A DNA stretch of 64,000 nt, from contig NZ_JAMZEC010000001.1 in the NCBI RefSeq assembly GCF_024172185.1, positions 3,348,001 to 3,412,000 on the forward strand, given 5' to 3'. The stretch's first letter is position 1. The number at the start of each line of letters is the position of its first letter. Below, piece after piece: positions 35,572 to 42,723 of the stretch. The notes beneath the pieces were generated by a model. The model did not search any database. It saw nothing but the letters and a program-made list of their open reading frames with translations, and was not told the origin of the DNA. The DNA comes from Nonomuraea roseoviolacea subsp. carminata (lineage in GTDB: Bacteria; Actinomycetota; Actinomycetes; Streptosporangiales; Streptosporangiaceae). The translations under genes were made by a program, and so were the position numbers.

Positions 35572-35606
35572 AGCCCCCGGGGCGAGATCGTGGGTTCAGC
35601 AGCAGG

Positions 35607-35795
35607 TCACAGGCCGGAGGGGTCGCGGCCCACGCTGATCTCTTCGGCGATCTTGCGTAGTTCGGGACCGTCGAGGCCGGGCGCCTTGGGAAGCTGGCGC
35701 ACCAGCGCGTCGAGCACCACCGGCACCGGCGCCCCCGCCAGCCGCCCCGCGATCCCGTGGACCGCCCTGAACAGCGCGTCGTCCATGTCGTACAT
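35607..35795 (-). CDS. Small protein of unknown function (62 aa)
   Basis: The ATG at 35795 has AAGGAG at good distance and opens a 62-residue frame rich in hydrophobic heptads ('DDALFRAVHGIAGRLAGAPV', then 'VVLDALVRQLPKAPG'), ending 'RKIAEEISVGRDPSGL'. Composition and third-position GC look coding. I recognise no family. It is downstream of, and on the same strand as, the MarR gene, 151 bases away, and could be its co-transcribed partner. Confidence 0.55.
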   Translation of the reverse strand: MYDMDDALFRAVHGIAGRLAGAPVPVVLDALVRQLPKAPGLDGPELRKIAEEISVGRDPSGL

Positions 35796-35946
35796 CCCCC
35801 GCTCCTTCGTCCCGTCGCGCGGGGCCTCCGCTCCCCGCGGGGCCGAGGCCACTCCCCCGGCCACCCGCGCAACGCTACGACCTGCCACCGACAGTTTCCG
35901 CGCCGGCGACCCAGCGTGTCCGAACCGCGGGAGCCGGGGGCCCGGG

Positions 35947-36396
35947 TCAGCGCTCCAGGCCGGACCGGACCGTGGCGCAGATGTCGTCGAGCGCCCGGAT
36001 CTGCTCGGGGTCGAGCACGTCGAACAGGCTTCTCCGGACCTCCTCGACATGGCCATGGGCGGCGGCCGCCAGGGCGGTGAAGCCCTCGTCCGTGAGCACC
36101 GCGAAGTTGCCGCGCCCGTCCTCCGGGCAGCGCTCGCGGCGCACCCACCCGCGCTCCTCCAGCCGCGAAACCGCGTGCGACAGGCGGCTCTGCGAGGACT
36201 GCGCCCACGTGGCCAGCTCGCTCATGCGCATGCGCCGCTCCGGCGCCTCCGACAGCCCCACGAGGATCACGTAGTAGGTGTGCGGCATTCCGCTGTCGCG
36301 CTGCAACTGGCGGTCGAGCGCCGCGTACAGGAGCTGGGTGGCGGCCACGAAGTTGCGCCAGGTGCGCTGCTCGTCGTCGTCCAGCCATCGGGTCAT
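35947..36396 (-). CDS. MarR family transcriptional regulator
   Basis: Protein of 149 residues: an N-terminal dimerisation helix ('WLDDDEQRTWRNFVAATQLL'), the winged helix-turn-helix 'MRMSELATWAQSSQSRLSHA' with 'VSRLEERGWVRRERCPEDGR', and the C-terminal helix. It probably senses a phenolic or oxidative signal, as many MarR proteins do. It is divergent from a glyoxalase-fold gene across about 60 bases of AT-rich DNA, so that gene is the likely target. Starts at ATG 36396 or 36405; neither has a ribosome-binding site, so a leaderless message is possible. Confidence 0.88.
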   Translation of the reverse strand: MTRWLDDDEQRTWRNFVAATQLLYAALDRQLQRDSGMPHTYYVILVGLSEAPERRMRMSELATWAQSSQSRLSHAVSRLEERGWVRRERCPEDGRGNFAVLTDEGFTALAAAAHGHVEEVRRSLFDVLDPEQIRALDDICATVRSGLER

Positions 36397-36457
36397 GGGA
36401 TGCATTTTACTTGAACTCTCATATACATTGGACATAGATAGCCGAAAGGGGAGAACA

Positions 36458-36967
36458 ATGCCGGTCCAGCGACTCAACCACGCGGTCCTGTACGTCCGTG
36501 ACGTGGAGCGGAGCGTCGCCTTCTACCGGGAAGCCCTCGGCTTCGAGGTGGTCATGGGCATGCGGGGGGCCGCCTTCCTCCAGGCCGCGGGTTCGAACAA
36601 CGACCACGATCTCGGCCTGTTCGAGATCGGGGCGGGCGCGGGGCCGTCGCCCGCCGGGCGCACCTCGGTCGGGCTCTACCACCTGGCCTGGGAGGTCGAC
36701 ACGCTCGACGAGCTGGAGCGCGTCGCCGCCCGGCTGAGCGAGATGGGCGCGCTGGTCGGCGCGTCGGACCACTCCACCACCAAGGCACTGTACGCCCAAG
36801 ATCCCGATGGGCTGGAGTTCGAGGTGTCGTGGCTGGTCCCGGCCGCGCTGATCGACGACGAGGTGCTCGCCGCGCGCAGCTCGGTCCGGCCGCTCGACAT
36901 CGCCGCCGCCAAGCAGCGGTACGGCGGGCAGACCCGCGGCGGCGTGGGCGTCTCCGTCCCCGCCTGA
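36458..36967 (+). CDS. VOC superfamily (glyoxalase/dioxygenase-fold) protein
   Basis: Protein of 169 residues with two beta-alpha-beta3 modules: 'LNHAVLYVRDVERSVAFYRE' (first metal-ligand His) and 'GLYHLAWEVDTLDELERVAA' (second His), then 'YAQDPDGLEFEVSWLVP' (Glu ligand). The metal triad His-His-Glu is therefore intact, as in extradiol catechol dioxygenases and CatE-like enzymes. The C-terminal 40 residues are an extra helix. AAGGGGAG precedes the ATG. Divergence from the MarR gene suggests induction by its substrate. Confidence 0.87.
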   Translation: MPVQRLNHAVLYVRDVERSVAFYREALGFEVVMGMRGAAFLQAAGSNNDHDLGLFEIGAGAGPSPAGRTSVGLYHLAWEVDTLDELERVAARLSEMGALVGASDHSTTKALYAQDPDGLEFEVSWLVPAALIDDEVLAARSSVRPLDIAAAKQRYGGQTRGGVGVSVPA

Positions 36968-37054
36968 CGCCCGCACCAGGAGGCGCGGGAGGAAACGATC
37001 GGGGCCCGAGAGGTACCGTGGCCTTGTCCGACTCCCGCGCCTTGGAGAACGGTC

Positions 37055-37399
37055 ATGTCGAGCGATCCTGATCACGTGCTCGACGCCATCGACGGCGTCG
37101 TCGACGAATGGGAGGCGCTGAGCGCCGACGCGATGCGCTGGGTTCCTCCCGAGAAAAGACGGACGGATCTGGTGGGCGAGGTGACCGAGATCTTCGCTCC
37201 GCTCACCAACGCCCTCGCCGAGGCGTTCCGCCCGCTGGGCGACGCCGTGACGCGCCTGCTGGACGGCCTCACGGGCGGCGACGACCACCCCGATCAGGCC
37301 GACCACGCCGACCAGGCCGATCACGGCGATCACGGCGATCACGGCGACGGTTACGACAGCGCCGGCAGAAGCGGCGACAGCAACGCCGGCGAGCGCTGA
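37055..37399 (+). CDS. Small protein with an Asp/His-rich tail, unknown function
   Basis: Protein of 114 residues. The first 75 are helical ('HVLDAIDGVVDEWEALSADA', then 'LTNALAEAFRPLGDAVTRLL') with no membrane span. Residues 76-100 are repeats of Asp-His with Gln-Ala or Gly ('DQADHADQADHGDHGDHGD'), a likely divalent-metal-binding tail. The DNA there repeats a 9-nt period. GGAG lies just upstream of the ATG. No family recognised; a metallochaperone-like or acid-rich structural role is only a guess. Confidence 0.65.
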   Translation: MSSDPDHVLDAIDGVVDEWEALSADAMRWVPPEKRRTDLVGEVTEIFAPLTNALAEAFRPLGDAVTRLLDGLTGGDDHPDQADHADQADHGDHGDHGDGYDSAGRSGDSNAGER

Positions 37400-37497
37400 A
37401 ACGCGCGCGAGCCGGTCGCGGGGCCCTCGTCCTCCGAGCAGCGCGCGTCCGCGGCGCCATTCGTTGTGCGCATTTCCCGCGAAATAGCCGAGATTAT

Positions 37498-37524
37498 CGC
37501 CAGAATTCCGCTCGAATTCCGGCG
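37498..37524. promoter_or_regulatory. 27-bp dyad operator candidate upstream of the LuxR gene
   Basis: CGCC-n-GAATTC-n5-GAATTC-n-GGCG is a symmetric dyad with every arm base matching. A second dyad, ATTTC-N4-GAAAT, lies at 37472-37485. The large dyad ends two bases before the proposed -35 box of the LuxR-type gene, where a bound regulator would act. Confidence 0.6.
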
Positions 37525-37526
37525 GC

Positions 37527-37555
37527 TGGTCATTGTTTCCGGCGGGATCTAGAAT
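37527..37555 (+). promoter_or_regulatory. Candidate promoter of the LuxR-type regulator gene
   Basis: TGGTCA (37527-37532), 17-base spacer, TAGAAT (37550-37555). The -10 matches five of six consensus bases, the -35 four of six. It lies about 105 bases before the GTG start, so a leader of roughly 100 bases is implied. Confidence 0.5.
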
Positions 37556-37659
37556 GGAGCGCGAGGCAGACGCGCAAGACCCGGATATCACGGCATCGAC
37601 ACCGTCGGCGTTACCGCTGCCCGAAAGCTGAGAGTTCGCACCACCGGAGTTGATGCCGG

Positions 37660-38721
37660 GTGACCGACAACGAGGGGCGAATCGCCCGCGAGCTGTGCGC
37701 GGCGCTCAACCCGGCCGGCAGCCCGGTCGAGGTGGGCGCGGCCGTCTCCCGGATCGTCCGGCGCCGGGTGGCGCACGACGCGCTCCGCCTGGTCGGCCTG
37801 AACCCGGCGATGGGCATCGGCCTGGGAGCGTTCAGCTTCTGGCACGAGTACCCGCCCGCGCTGATCAGCGCCCTGGTCCTCAACCGCTACCTGCACGGCG
37901 AGCCGTGCCCGCTGCCGGTTCTCGCCCGGCAGAGCGTCCCGGTGTGCGTGGTGGGGGCGGGCGCCGGCGACGGCCGGCAGAACACGTTGCTGCGGCGGGT
38001 GCTGGCCGCGCACGGGGCGAGCAGCGAGCTGCGGCTGCTGGTCCGCGACCGGCACGGGGTGTGGGGCATGCTCGGCCTGCTCCGGGCCGAGGGCGCCAGG
38101 CCCTTCGGTGCGGGCGACGTGCGTGAGGTCCAGCGGTTCGTCCCCGCGCTGCTGGCGGGGTTACGCGGCTACGTGACGGCCGGTCCGCTGACCCCCACGG
38201 TCCCGGCGCTGCCGACCGGGCTGATCACGATCGGCCCCGACCACACGGTCGGGTCGGTCTCCCCCCAGGCGCGGGCCTGGATCCGCCAGATGTGGCCGGC
38301 CGCCGGCAGCGGGGTGCCGGAGTGGATCGCCGGCGCGTTCTGGATCGGCCTGTCCCTGCACGTCAGGGCGCACCGGCGCGATCCGCGCGCCTGGACCCCG
38401 TCGATCTGCGCCCCGGCGGCGAACTTCGGGCGCTGGGTGCTGATCCACGGTCAGCCGCTGGACGAGAACGGCCACAGCGACGTGGCCGTTCTCATCCAGG
38501 CGGCCGGCAGCGCCCTGCTGCTGCCGTCCTTCTGCGACTGGTACGGCATCACCGCCGCCGAACGCCGCGTCATCGAGCACCTCCAGGCGGGGGCGGCGGC
38601 GAAGCAGATCGCCCGCGCCCTGGACCTGTCCACCTACACCGTCAACGACCACGTGAAGTCGGTGTACCGGAAGACCGGGGCCCAGAGCCGGGACGAACTC
38701 ATCGCGGCGATCGCCGGCTGA
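37660..38721 (+). CDS. LuxR-type (GerE helix-turn-helix) transcriptional regulator
   Basis: Protein of 353 residues. The C-terminal 65 residues are a LuxR/GerE DNA-binding domain ('YGITAAERRVIEHLQAGAAA', then 'KQIARALDLSTYTVNDHVKS' and 'VYRKTGAQSRDELIAAI'). The first 170 residues have a GAF-like ring ('ELRLLVRDRHGVWGMLGLLR'), and 180-280 may be a second PAS/GAF-like module. There is no receiver domain or ATPase, so it is an orphan one-component sensor. The start GTG has GGAG about ten bases upstream. A dyad and promoter sit upstream, and the stop is inside a terminator hairpin. Confidence 0.85.
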   Translation: MTDNEGRIARELCAALNPAGSPVEVGAAVSRIVRRRVAHDALRLVGLNPAMGIGLGAFSFWHEYPPALISALVLNRYLHGEPCPLPVLARQSVPVCVVGAGAGDGRQNTLLRRVLAAHGASSELRLLVRDRHGVWGMLGLLRAEGARPFGAGDVREVQRFVPALLAGLRGYVTAGPLTPTVPALPTGLITIGPDHTVGSVSPQARAWIRQMWPAAGSGVPEWIAGAFWIGLSLHVRAHRRDPRAWTPSICAPAANFGRWVLIHGQPLDENGHSDVAVLIQAAGSALLLPSFCDWYGITAAERRVIEHLQAGAAAKQIARALDLSTYTVNDHVKSVYRKTGAQSRDELIAAIAG

Positions 38722-38742
38722 CCGCCGCGACGAGCCGGCGAT
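38710..38742. terminator. Hairpin terminator between convergent genes
   Basis: Perfect 10-bp stem, ATCGCCGGCT (38710-38719) with AGCCGGCGAT (38733-38742), 13-base loop, overlapping the LuxR stop codon. A third GCCGGC copy at 38745-38750 could form an alternative hairpin. It serves the LuxR gene and possibly the facing gene. Confidence 0.6.
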
Positions 38743-38777
38743 CAGCCGGCTGACCGCCTCATCCTCGGGCCGCCGGG

Positions 38778-39383
38778 TCAGGCCACGATCGAGATGACCT
38801 TGCCGATCGCCTGGCCGGCGGCCACCACCTTGATGATGGCGTCCAGGAAGACCCCGAGGTCGGCGTTCACCCTGGCCTCCCAGCGCCAGGACCAGCCGGC
38901 GGCCAGGAGCGGCCAGCCCTCGTGCACGGCCGGCTTCACCTGGGAGTCGCCCCAGTCGTCGTCCCGCGACCCCGACTCGAACGTGCCGTGCACCCGCCCG
39001 CTGTGGGAGAAGAGGTAGATGTCCCCGACGGAGTCCCTGACCGCCCACGCGAAGGCCGTGTCGTAGCTGATCGCGCCCGACACGTGGAAGTGCCCGCTGA
39101 AGTTGTACGCGCCGCTCTCGTGCAGGGCCAGGTTGGCCCAGCCGCCCACGGCGACGCCGTCCTTGAACCCGATCCGCGCGTCCCACGGCCCGAGCATCCC
39201 CTCGGCCGCCGTCACCGGCAGCCCGATCCCGGCGGCGCCGGCGACGCGCCGGCCGAGACCGTCCGAGCCGGGCGACGCCATCTCCAGCGAGGCCCCGACG
39301 GACGCGCGCACGTGCGGCGCGGTGTCGAGTTCGTGCAGGGCGGTGGCCACTCGGCGCTCTTCTTCAGTGGTGAATCGTGACAT
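38778..39383 (-). CDS. Conserved-looking protein of unknown function (201 aa)
   Basis: The ATG at 39383 has GAAGGAG about ten bases upstream. The N-terminal 45 residues are helical ('TTEEERRVATALHELDTAPH'). The centre is strand-rich with alternating aromatics ('GAYNFSGHFHVSGAISYDTA', then 'FAWAVRDSVGDIYLFSHSGR' and 'WEARVNADLGVF'), suggesting a beta-sandwich or barrel that could bind a hydrophobic ligand. There is no signal peptide. I do not recognise the family. It is divergent from a MarR gene across 175 bases. Confidence 0.65.
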   Translation of the reverse strand: MSRFTTEEERRVATALHELDTAPHVRASVGASLEMASPGSDGLGRRVAGAAGIGLPVTAAEGMLGPWDARIGFKDGVAVGGWANLALHESGAYNFSGHFHVSGAISYDTAFAWAVRDSVGDIYLFSHSGRVHGTFESGSRDDDWGDSQVKPAVHEGWPLLAAGWSWRWEARVNADLGVFLDAIIKVVAAGQAIGKVISIVA

Positions 39384-39558
39384 TTCCGTGTTTCTCCTTC
39401 CGCCGCCGGATTCCCCGGCCGGTGCCTTTCTTGCCTCTTCAGAATCGGGAAAAGGGCGCCGGGCCTGAATCCCCAACACTGGGGATGGCGACAGGGGAGG
39501 TGACGAGCCGACAATGACATCGGACGGGAGGTTCTAAAAGGACTGTTACATTGGTGGC

Positions 39559-40014
39559 ATGGCATCGCTCGGGACGCTTCTCCGCCACGTGCACGAGGTC
39601 ATGGACGGCGCGATCGCGCAGATCTACGCCGATCTCGGCATGCCCGACTACCGGCCGCGCTTCTCCCCCGCCGTCCGGGCCCTGGCCGCCGAAGGCCCCA
39701 TGGCGATCCGCGACCTGGCCGCCGCCGTCGGCGTCACCCACTCGGCGGCCAGCCAGACGGTCCACCAGATGAGCCGCGCCGGCTTCGTCACGCTGGCACG
39801 CGGCACCGACGGGCGGCAGCGCGTCGTCCACCTCACCGAGCGCGCCCGGGCGGCGCTGCCCGCCATCGAGGCCGAGTGGGCGGCCACCACCCGGGCGGTG
39901 GCCGAGCTGGAGAAGGAGCTGCCGGCGCCGCTGACCGCCGTGCTGGAGGCCACGGCCGAGGCGCTGCGCCGCCGCTCCTTCCACGAGCGCGTCGCCGCGC
40001 ACAACCACCCGTAG
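39559..40014 (+). CDS. MarR family transcriptional regulator
   Basis: Protein of 151 residues with the winged helix 'MAIRDLAAAVGVTHSAASQT' plus 'RAGFVTLARGTDGRQRVVHL' (wing) and a C-terminal dimerisation helix. It lacks a long N-terminal extension. The start ATG has no strong ribosome-binding site; TTACAT ends seven bases before it, so a leaderless transcript is possible. Divergent from the 201-residue unknown protein, which is the obvious candidate target, and convergent with the next gene. Confidence 0.85.
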   Translation: MASLGTLLRHVHEVMDGAIAQIYADLGMPDYRPRFSPAVRALAAEGPMAIRDLAAAVGVTHSAASQTVHQMSRAGFVTLARGTDGRQRVVHLTERARAALPAIEAEWAATTRAVAELEKELPAPLTAVLEATAEALRRRSFHERVAAHNHP

Positions 40015-40033
40015 ATATGCCCCGGGAGCCGGT

Positions 40034-41146
40034 TCAGGACTGCACGGGCAGGCCGAGGTGCTCGGCGATCGCGGCCGTCACCGGCGTGACCGTGGGCAGC
40101 GGCGGGCCGGCGAAGTGGCCCGGCTTGTGCGCCCGCAGCAGCAGCTCGCCGCTGCGCTCCCAGTCGAACCCCTTGCGGCCGAGCAGCCCGGCGAACACCT
40201 CGCTCGCCCTGGCCGGGTCGCGCTCGGCCAGGCGCTGGAGCGGCACCGGCGACACGGTGTCGCCCCGCAGGTAGGCCGACAGCAGGTCGCGGTACGCGGC
40301 CCGGACGACGAGCGAAGGATCGTTGAACAATTCCTCCAGTTGCCCGAACTCCGCGTAGTAGCCCAGCCCCGCCGCCTCGTCGAAGATCAGGCCGACCGTG
40401 CGCGCCGCCGTCAGCGGGGCGGGCGGGTCGATGTCCCTGGGCGGCGGGCCGCCGAGCCGCGCCACCTGGTGGGCGAGGTAGCCGCGGACCATCTCGGCGA
40501 CGTCGGCCCCGGGCAGCACGATGAGGTCGGCCCCGAAGTACTCGGTGAAGCACCGGCGCTGCGCCCGCTGCGTCTCCCGGGCCTGGGCGAGCAGCACGGG
40601 GTTGCGGAAGACCCACTCCGGGTGGGCGAGCGCGAGCCGCGCGGCGACCTCCACGAGGGTCTCGCGGGCCCCGGCGGTGTGGACGGCCGGCGGCGCGCTG
40701 ATCAGCCAGTCGGCGCCGAGCGGGATCAGCCGTCCCACGACGAGCATGCCGGGCTCCAGCGCCGCGAACGCCCCCTCGCCCAGGTTGGAGAAGGCCCGGT
40801 AGACCAGCTCGTCCACGAGGTTGAACAGCAGCACGGCCGCGTCGTCCACGGCCCGCACCTCGAACACCCCCTCGACCACGATCTTCCAGCTCGCCACGAG
40901 CTCCACGTCGGCGCGGTCGAGCCCCGGCGTCTCGGCGAGGAAGCGGTCCACGACCGTGTCGCCGCCGGGCAGCGGGTGCTGGTGGGCGAAGAAGTCGACG
41001 GGCAGGAACGCCGCCGCCTCGTCGGCCGGCGTGTCGTCGGAGTAGAACCGGTCGAGCACGACGCCCAGCTCGGCGGCGAACCGCCCCGAGGTGGCGAAGT
41101 GGACCAGGTCGGCCTTCAGCTCCACAGCCCGCGCAAGCCTGCTCAT
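40034..41146 (-). CDS. Protein of unknown function (370 aa)
   Basis: Soluble, mostly helical protein of 370 residues. It contains 'YSDDTPADEAAAFLPVDFFA', 'VASWKIVVEGVFEVRAVDDA', 'FRNPVLLAQARETQRAQRRC' and 'YFGADLIVLPGADVAEMVRG'. The last third has 'DPSLVVRAAYRDLLSAYLRG'. No signal peptide, membrane span or catalytic motif is evident, and I do not recognise the family. ATG 41146 has GGAGGG at five bases; the ATG directly before it and frames up to 41221 are less likely. It converges on the MarR gene. Confidence 0.7.
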   Translation of the reverse strand: MSRLARAVELKADLVHFATSGRFAAELGVVLDRFYSDDTPADEAAAFLPVDFFAHQHPLPGGDTVVDRFLAETPGLDRADVELVASWKIVVEGVFEVRAVDDAAVLLFNLVDELVYRAFSNLGEGAFAALEPGMLVVGRLIPLGADWLISAPPAVHTAGARETLVEVAARLALAHPEWVFRNPVLLAQARETQRAQRRCFTEYFGADLIVLPGADVAEMVRGYLAHQVARLGGPPPRDIDPPAPLTAARTVGLIFDEAAGLGYYAEFGQLEELFNDPSLVVRAAYRDLLSAYLRGDTVSPVPLQRLAERDPARASEVFAGLLGRKGFDWERSGELLLRAHKPGHFAGPPLPTVTPVTAAIAEHLGLPVQS

Positions 41147-41255
41147 CATCACCCTCCGTGCCCGGAGCGGCACAATGCGTCCCGCGTACGGAGTGACACT
41201 AACCGGCGACGCGGTGCTCACGCGGGCGGTTCGGGCAACTCGTGGCCCCCCGGGG

Positions 41256-42665
41256 CTACACCTCGCCGGCGGTCTCCGCCTCCAGCGCGGAGTGCCGGCG
41301 ACTGTAGCCGAAGTAGATGACCAGCCCGATCACGAACCAGACGGCGAAGCGCAGCCACGTGAGCGGGTCGAGAAACGTGATCAGCCAGATCGAGAAGACG
41401 ACCCCGATGGCCGGCACGAACGGCATGCCCGGCGTGCGGAACGTCCGCGGCAGGTCCGGCTGGCGGTACCGCAGCACGATCACCGCGACGCAGACCACCA
41501 CGAACGCCAGCAGGATCCCGATGTTGGTCAGCTCGGCCGCCTCCCGGATCGGGAGGAACCCGGCGATCAGGGCGGAGGCGATACCCACGATCCAGGTGAC
41601 CCGCGTCGGCACCCGGCGCACCGGGTGGAGCTTGGCGAACCACAGCGGCAACAGCCCGTCGCGGCTCATCGAGAACCACACCCGCGTCACGCCCAGCATG
41701 AACGTGAACATGACGGTCAGGATGCCGATGATGGCGCCGACCGCGATCACGGCGGCCAGGCCGCCCAGCCCGACCGAGGCGAACGCCGAGGAGAAGCCGC
41801 TCTCCGGGTCGATGTTCTTGTAGTTCTGCATGCCGGTGAGCACGAGGCACGCCAGCACGTACAGGATCATGGAGATGACCAGCGAGTAGATGATCGCCTT
41901 CGGCATGTGGCGCTGTGCGTCCTTGGACTCCTCGGCGGCGGTGCTCATCGCGTCGTAGCCGAAGACGGCGAAGAACACGGTGGCCGCGCCGGTGATGGCG
42001 CCGCCGACCCCGAACGGGAAGAACGGCGTGTAGTTGGCCGTGTTGATGTAGAAGAAGCCGACCACGACGACCAGCAGCACCACGGCCACCTTGATCGCGA
42101 CCACGAACGTCTCGAAGCGGGCGGCGGCGCGGATGCCCATGTTCAGCAGGGCCGCGATCAGCAGGCACAGGACGACCGCGAACAGGTCCACCCGGTGCCC
42201 CGCGCCGGTGCCCGGCGCGCCGAGCATCCAGGCGGGCAGGCGGAAGCCGAGCTCCTCCACGAGGAAGCCGAAGTAGCCGGAGATGCCGATGGCCACGACG
42301 GCGACGATGGCGGTGTACTCCAGCAGCAGGTCCCAGCCGATGAACCAGCCGACGATCTCGCCGAGCACCGCGTAGCCGTAGGTGTAGGCCGAGCCGGCCT
42401 TCGGGATGAGCCCGGCGAACTCGGCGTAGGAGAAGGCCGCCGCCGCGCTCGCGATGCCCGCGATGAGGAAGGAGACGACCACGGCCGGTCCGGCGGTCTC
42501 GTGGGCCACGGCGCCGGCCAGGGCGAAGATGCCCGCGCCGATGATGCCGCCGATGCCGATGGCGGTGAGCTGCCACAGGCCCAGCGTCCGTGACAGCTCC
42601 CCCTCGTGCTCGTGCGCGATCTGGTCCACGGGTTTGCGCCGGAAGACGCTGCGAGAAGACACCAT
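41256..42665 (-). CDS. APC superfamily amino acid permease (CAT-like)
   Basis: Integral membrane protein of 469 residues with about twelve helices. The first helix carries 'LTAIGIGGIIGAGIFALAGA', the substrate-binding glycine-rich break of APC transporters, followed by 'SYAEFAGLIPKAGSAYTYGY'. 'VFFAVFGYDAMSTAAEESKD' is typical of the cationic amino acid transporter (CAT) branch. It is probably proton- or substrate-gradient-driven uptake of amino acids; exact specificity unknown. The ATG at 42665 has AGGAGG six bases upstream. Confidence 0.9.
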   Translation of the reverse strand: MVSSRSVFRRKPVDQIAHEHEGELSRTLGLWQLTAIGIGGIIGAGIFALAGAVAHETAGPAVVVSFLIAGIASAAAAFSYAEFAGLIPKAGSAYTYGYAVLGEIVGWFIGWDLLLEYTAIVAVVAIGISGYFGFLVEELGFRLPAWMLGAPGTGAGHRVDLFAVVLCLLIAALLNMGIRAAARFETFVVAIKVAVVLLVVVVGFFYINTANYTPFFPFGVGGAITGAATVFFAVFGYDAMSTAAEESKDAQRHMPKAIIYSLVISMILYVLACLVLTGMQNYKNIDPESGFSSAFASVGLGGLAAVIAVGAIIGILTVMFTFMLGVTRVWFSMSRDGLLPLWFAKLHPVRRVPTRVTWIVGIASALIAGFLPIREAAELTNIGILLAFVVVCVAVIVLRYRQPDLPRTFRTPGMPFVPAIGVVFSIWLITFLDPLTWLRFAVWFVIGLVIYFGYSRRHSALEAETAGEV

Positions 42666-42723
42666 GACGATCCTCCTGAGCAAGGTTCGGCCCCGCGGGT
42701 GGACCTTCCCGCCGGGACCGCAC

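Larger units (their letters stand above)
34778..35606. other. 829-bp gene-free region carrying three short-repeat families
   Basis: No open frame here has normal codon use or recognisable content. The first 240 bases hold the xylB upstream region and degenerate copies of the first repeat. Then follow the 19-nt, 15-nt and 28-29-nt repeat arrays annotated separately. Two of the three periods are not multiples of three, which argues that the arrays are not translated. The last 35 bases run into the end of a small minus-strand gene. Confidence 0.7.

Noticed and set aside
34813..36414. Long plus-strand frame through the repeat arrays (533 codons)
   Set aside because: It is built from repeat-derived low-complexity sequence, then runs antisense to the small gene and the MarR gene. 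Codon use is not coding-like and nothing resembles a protein family.
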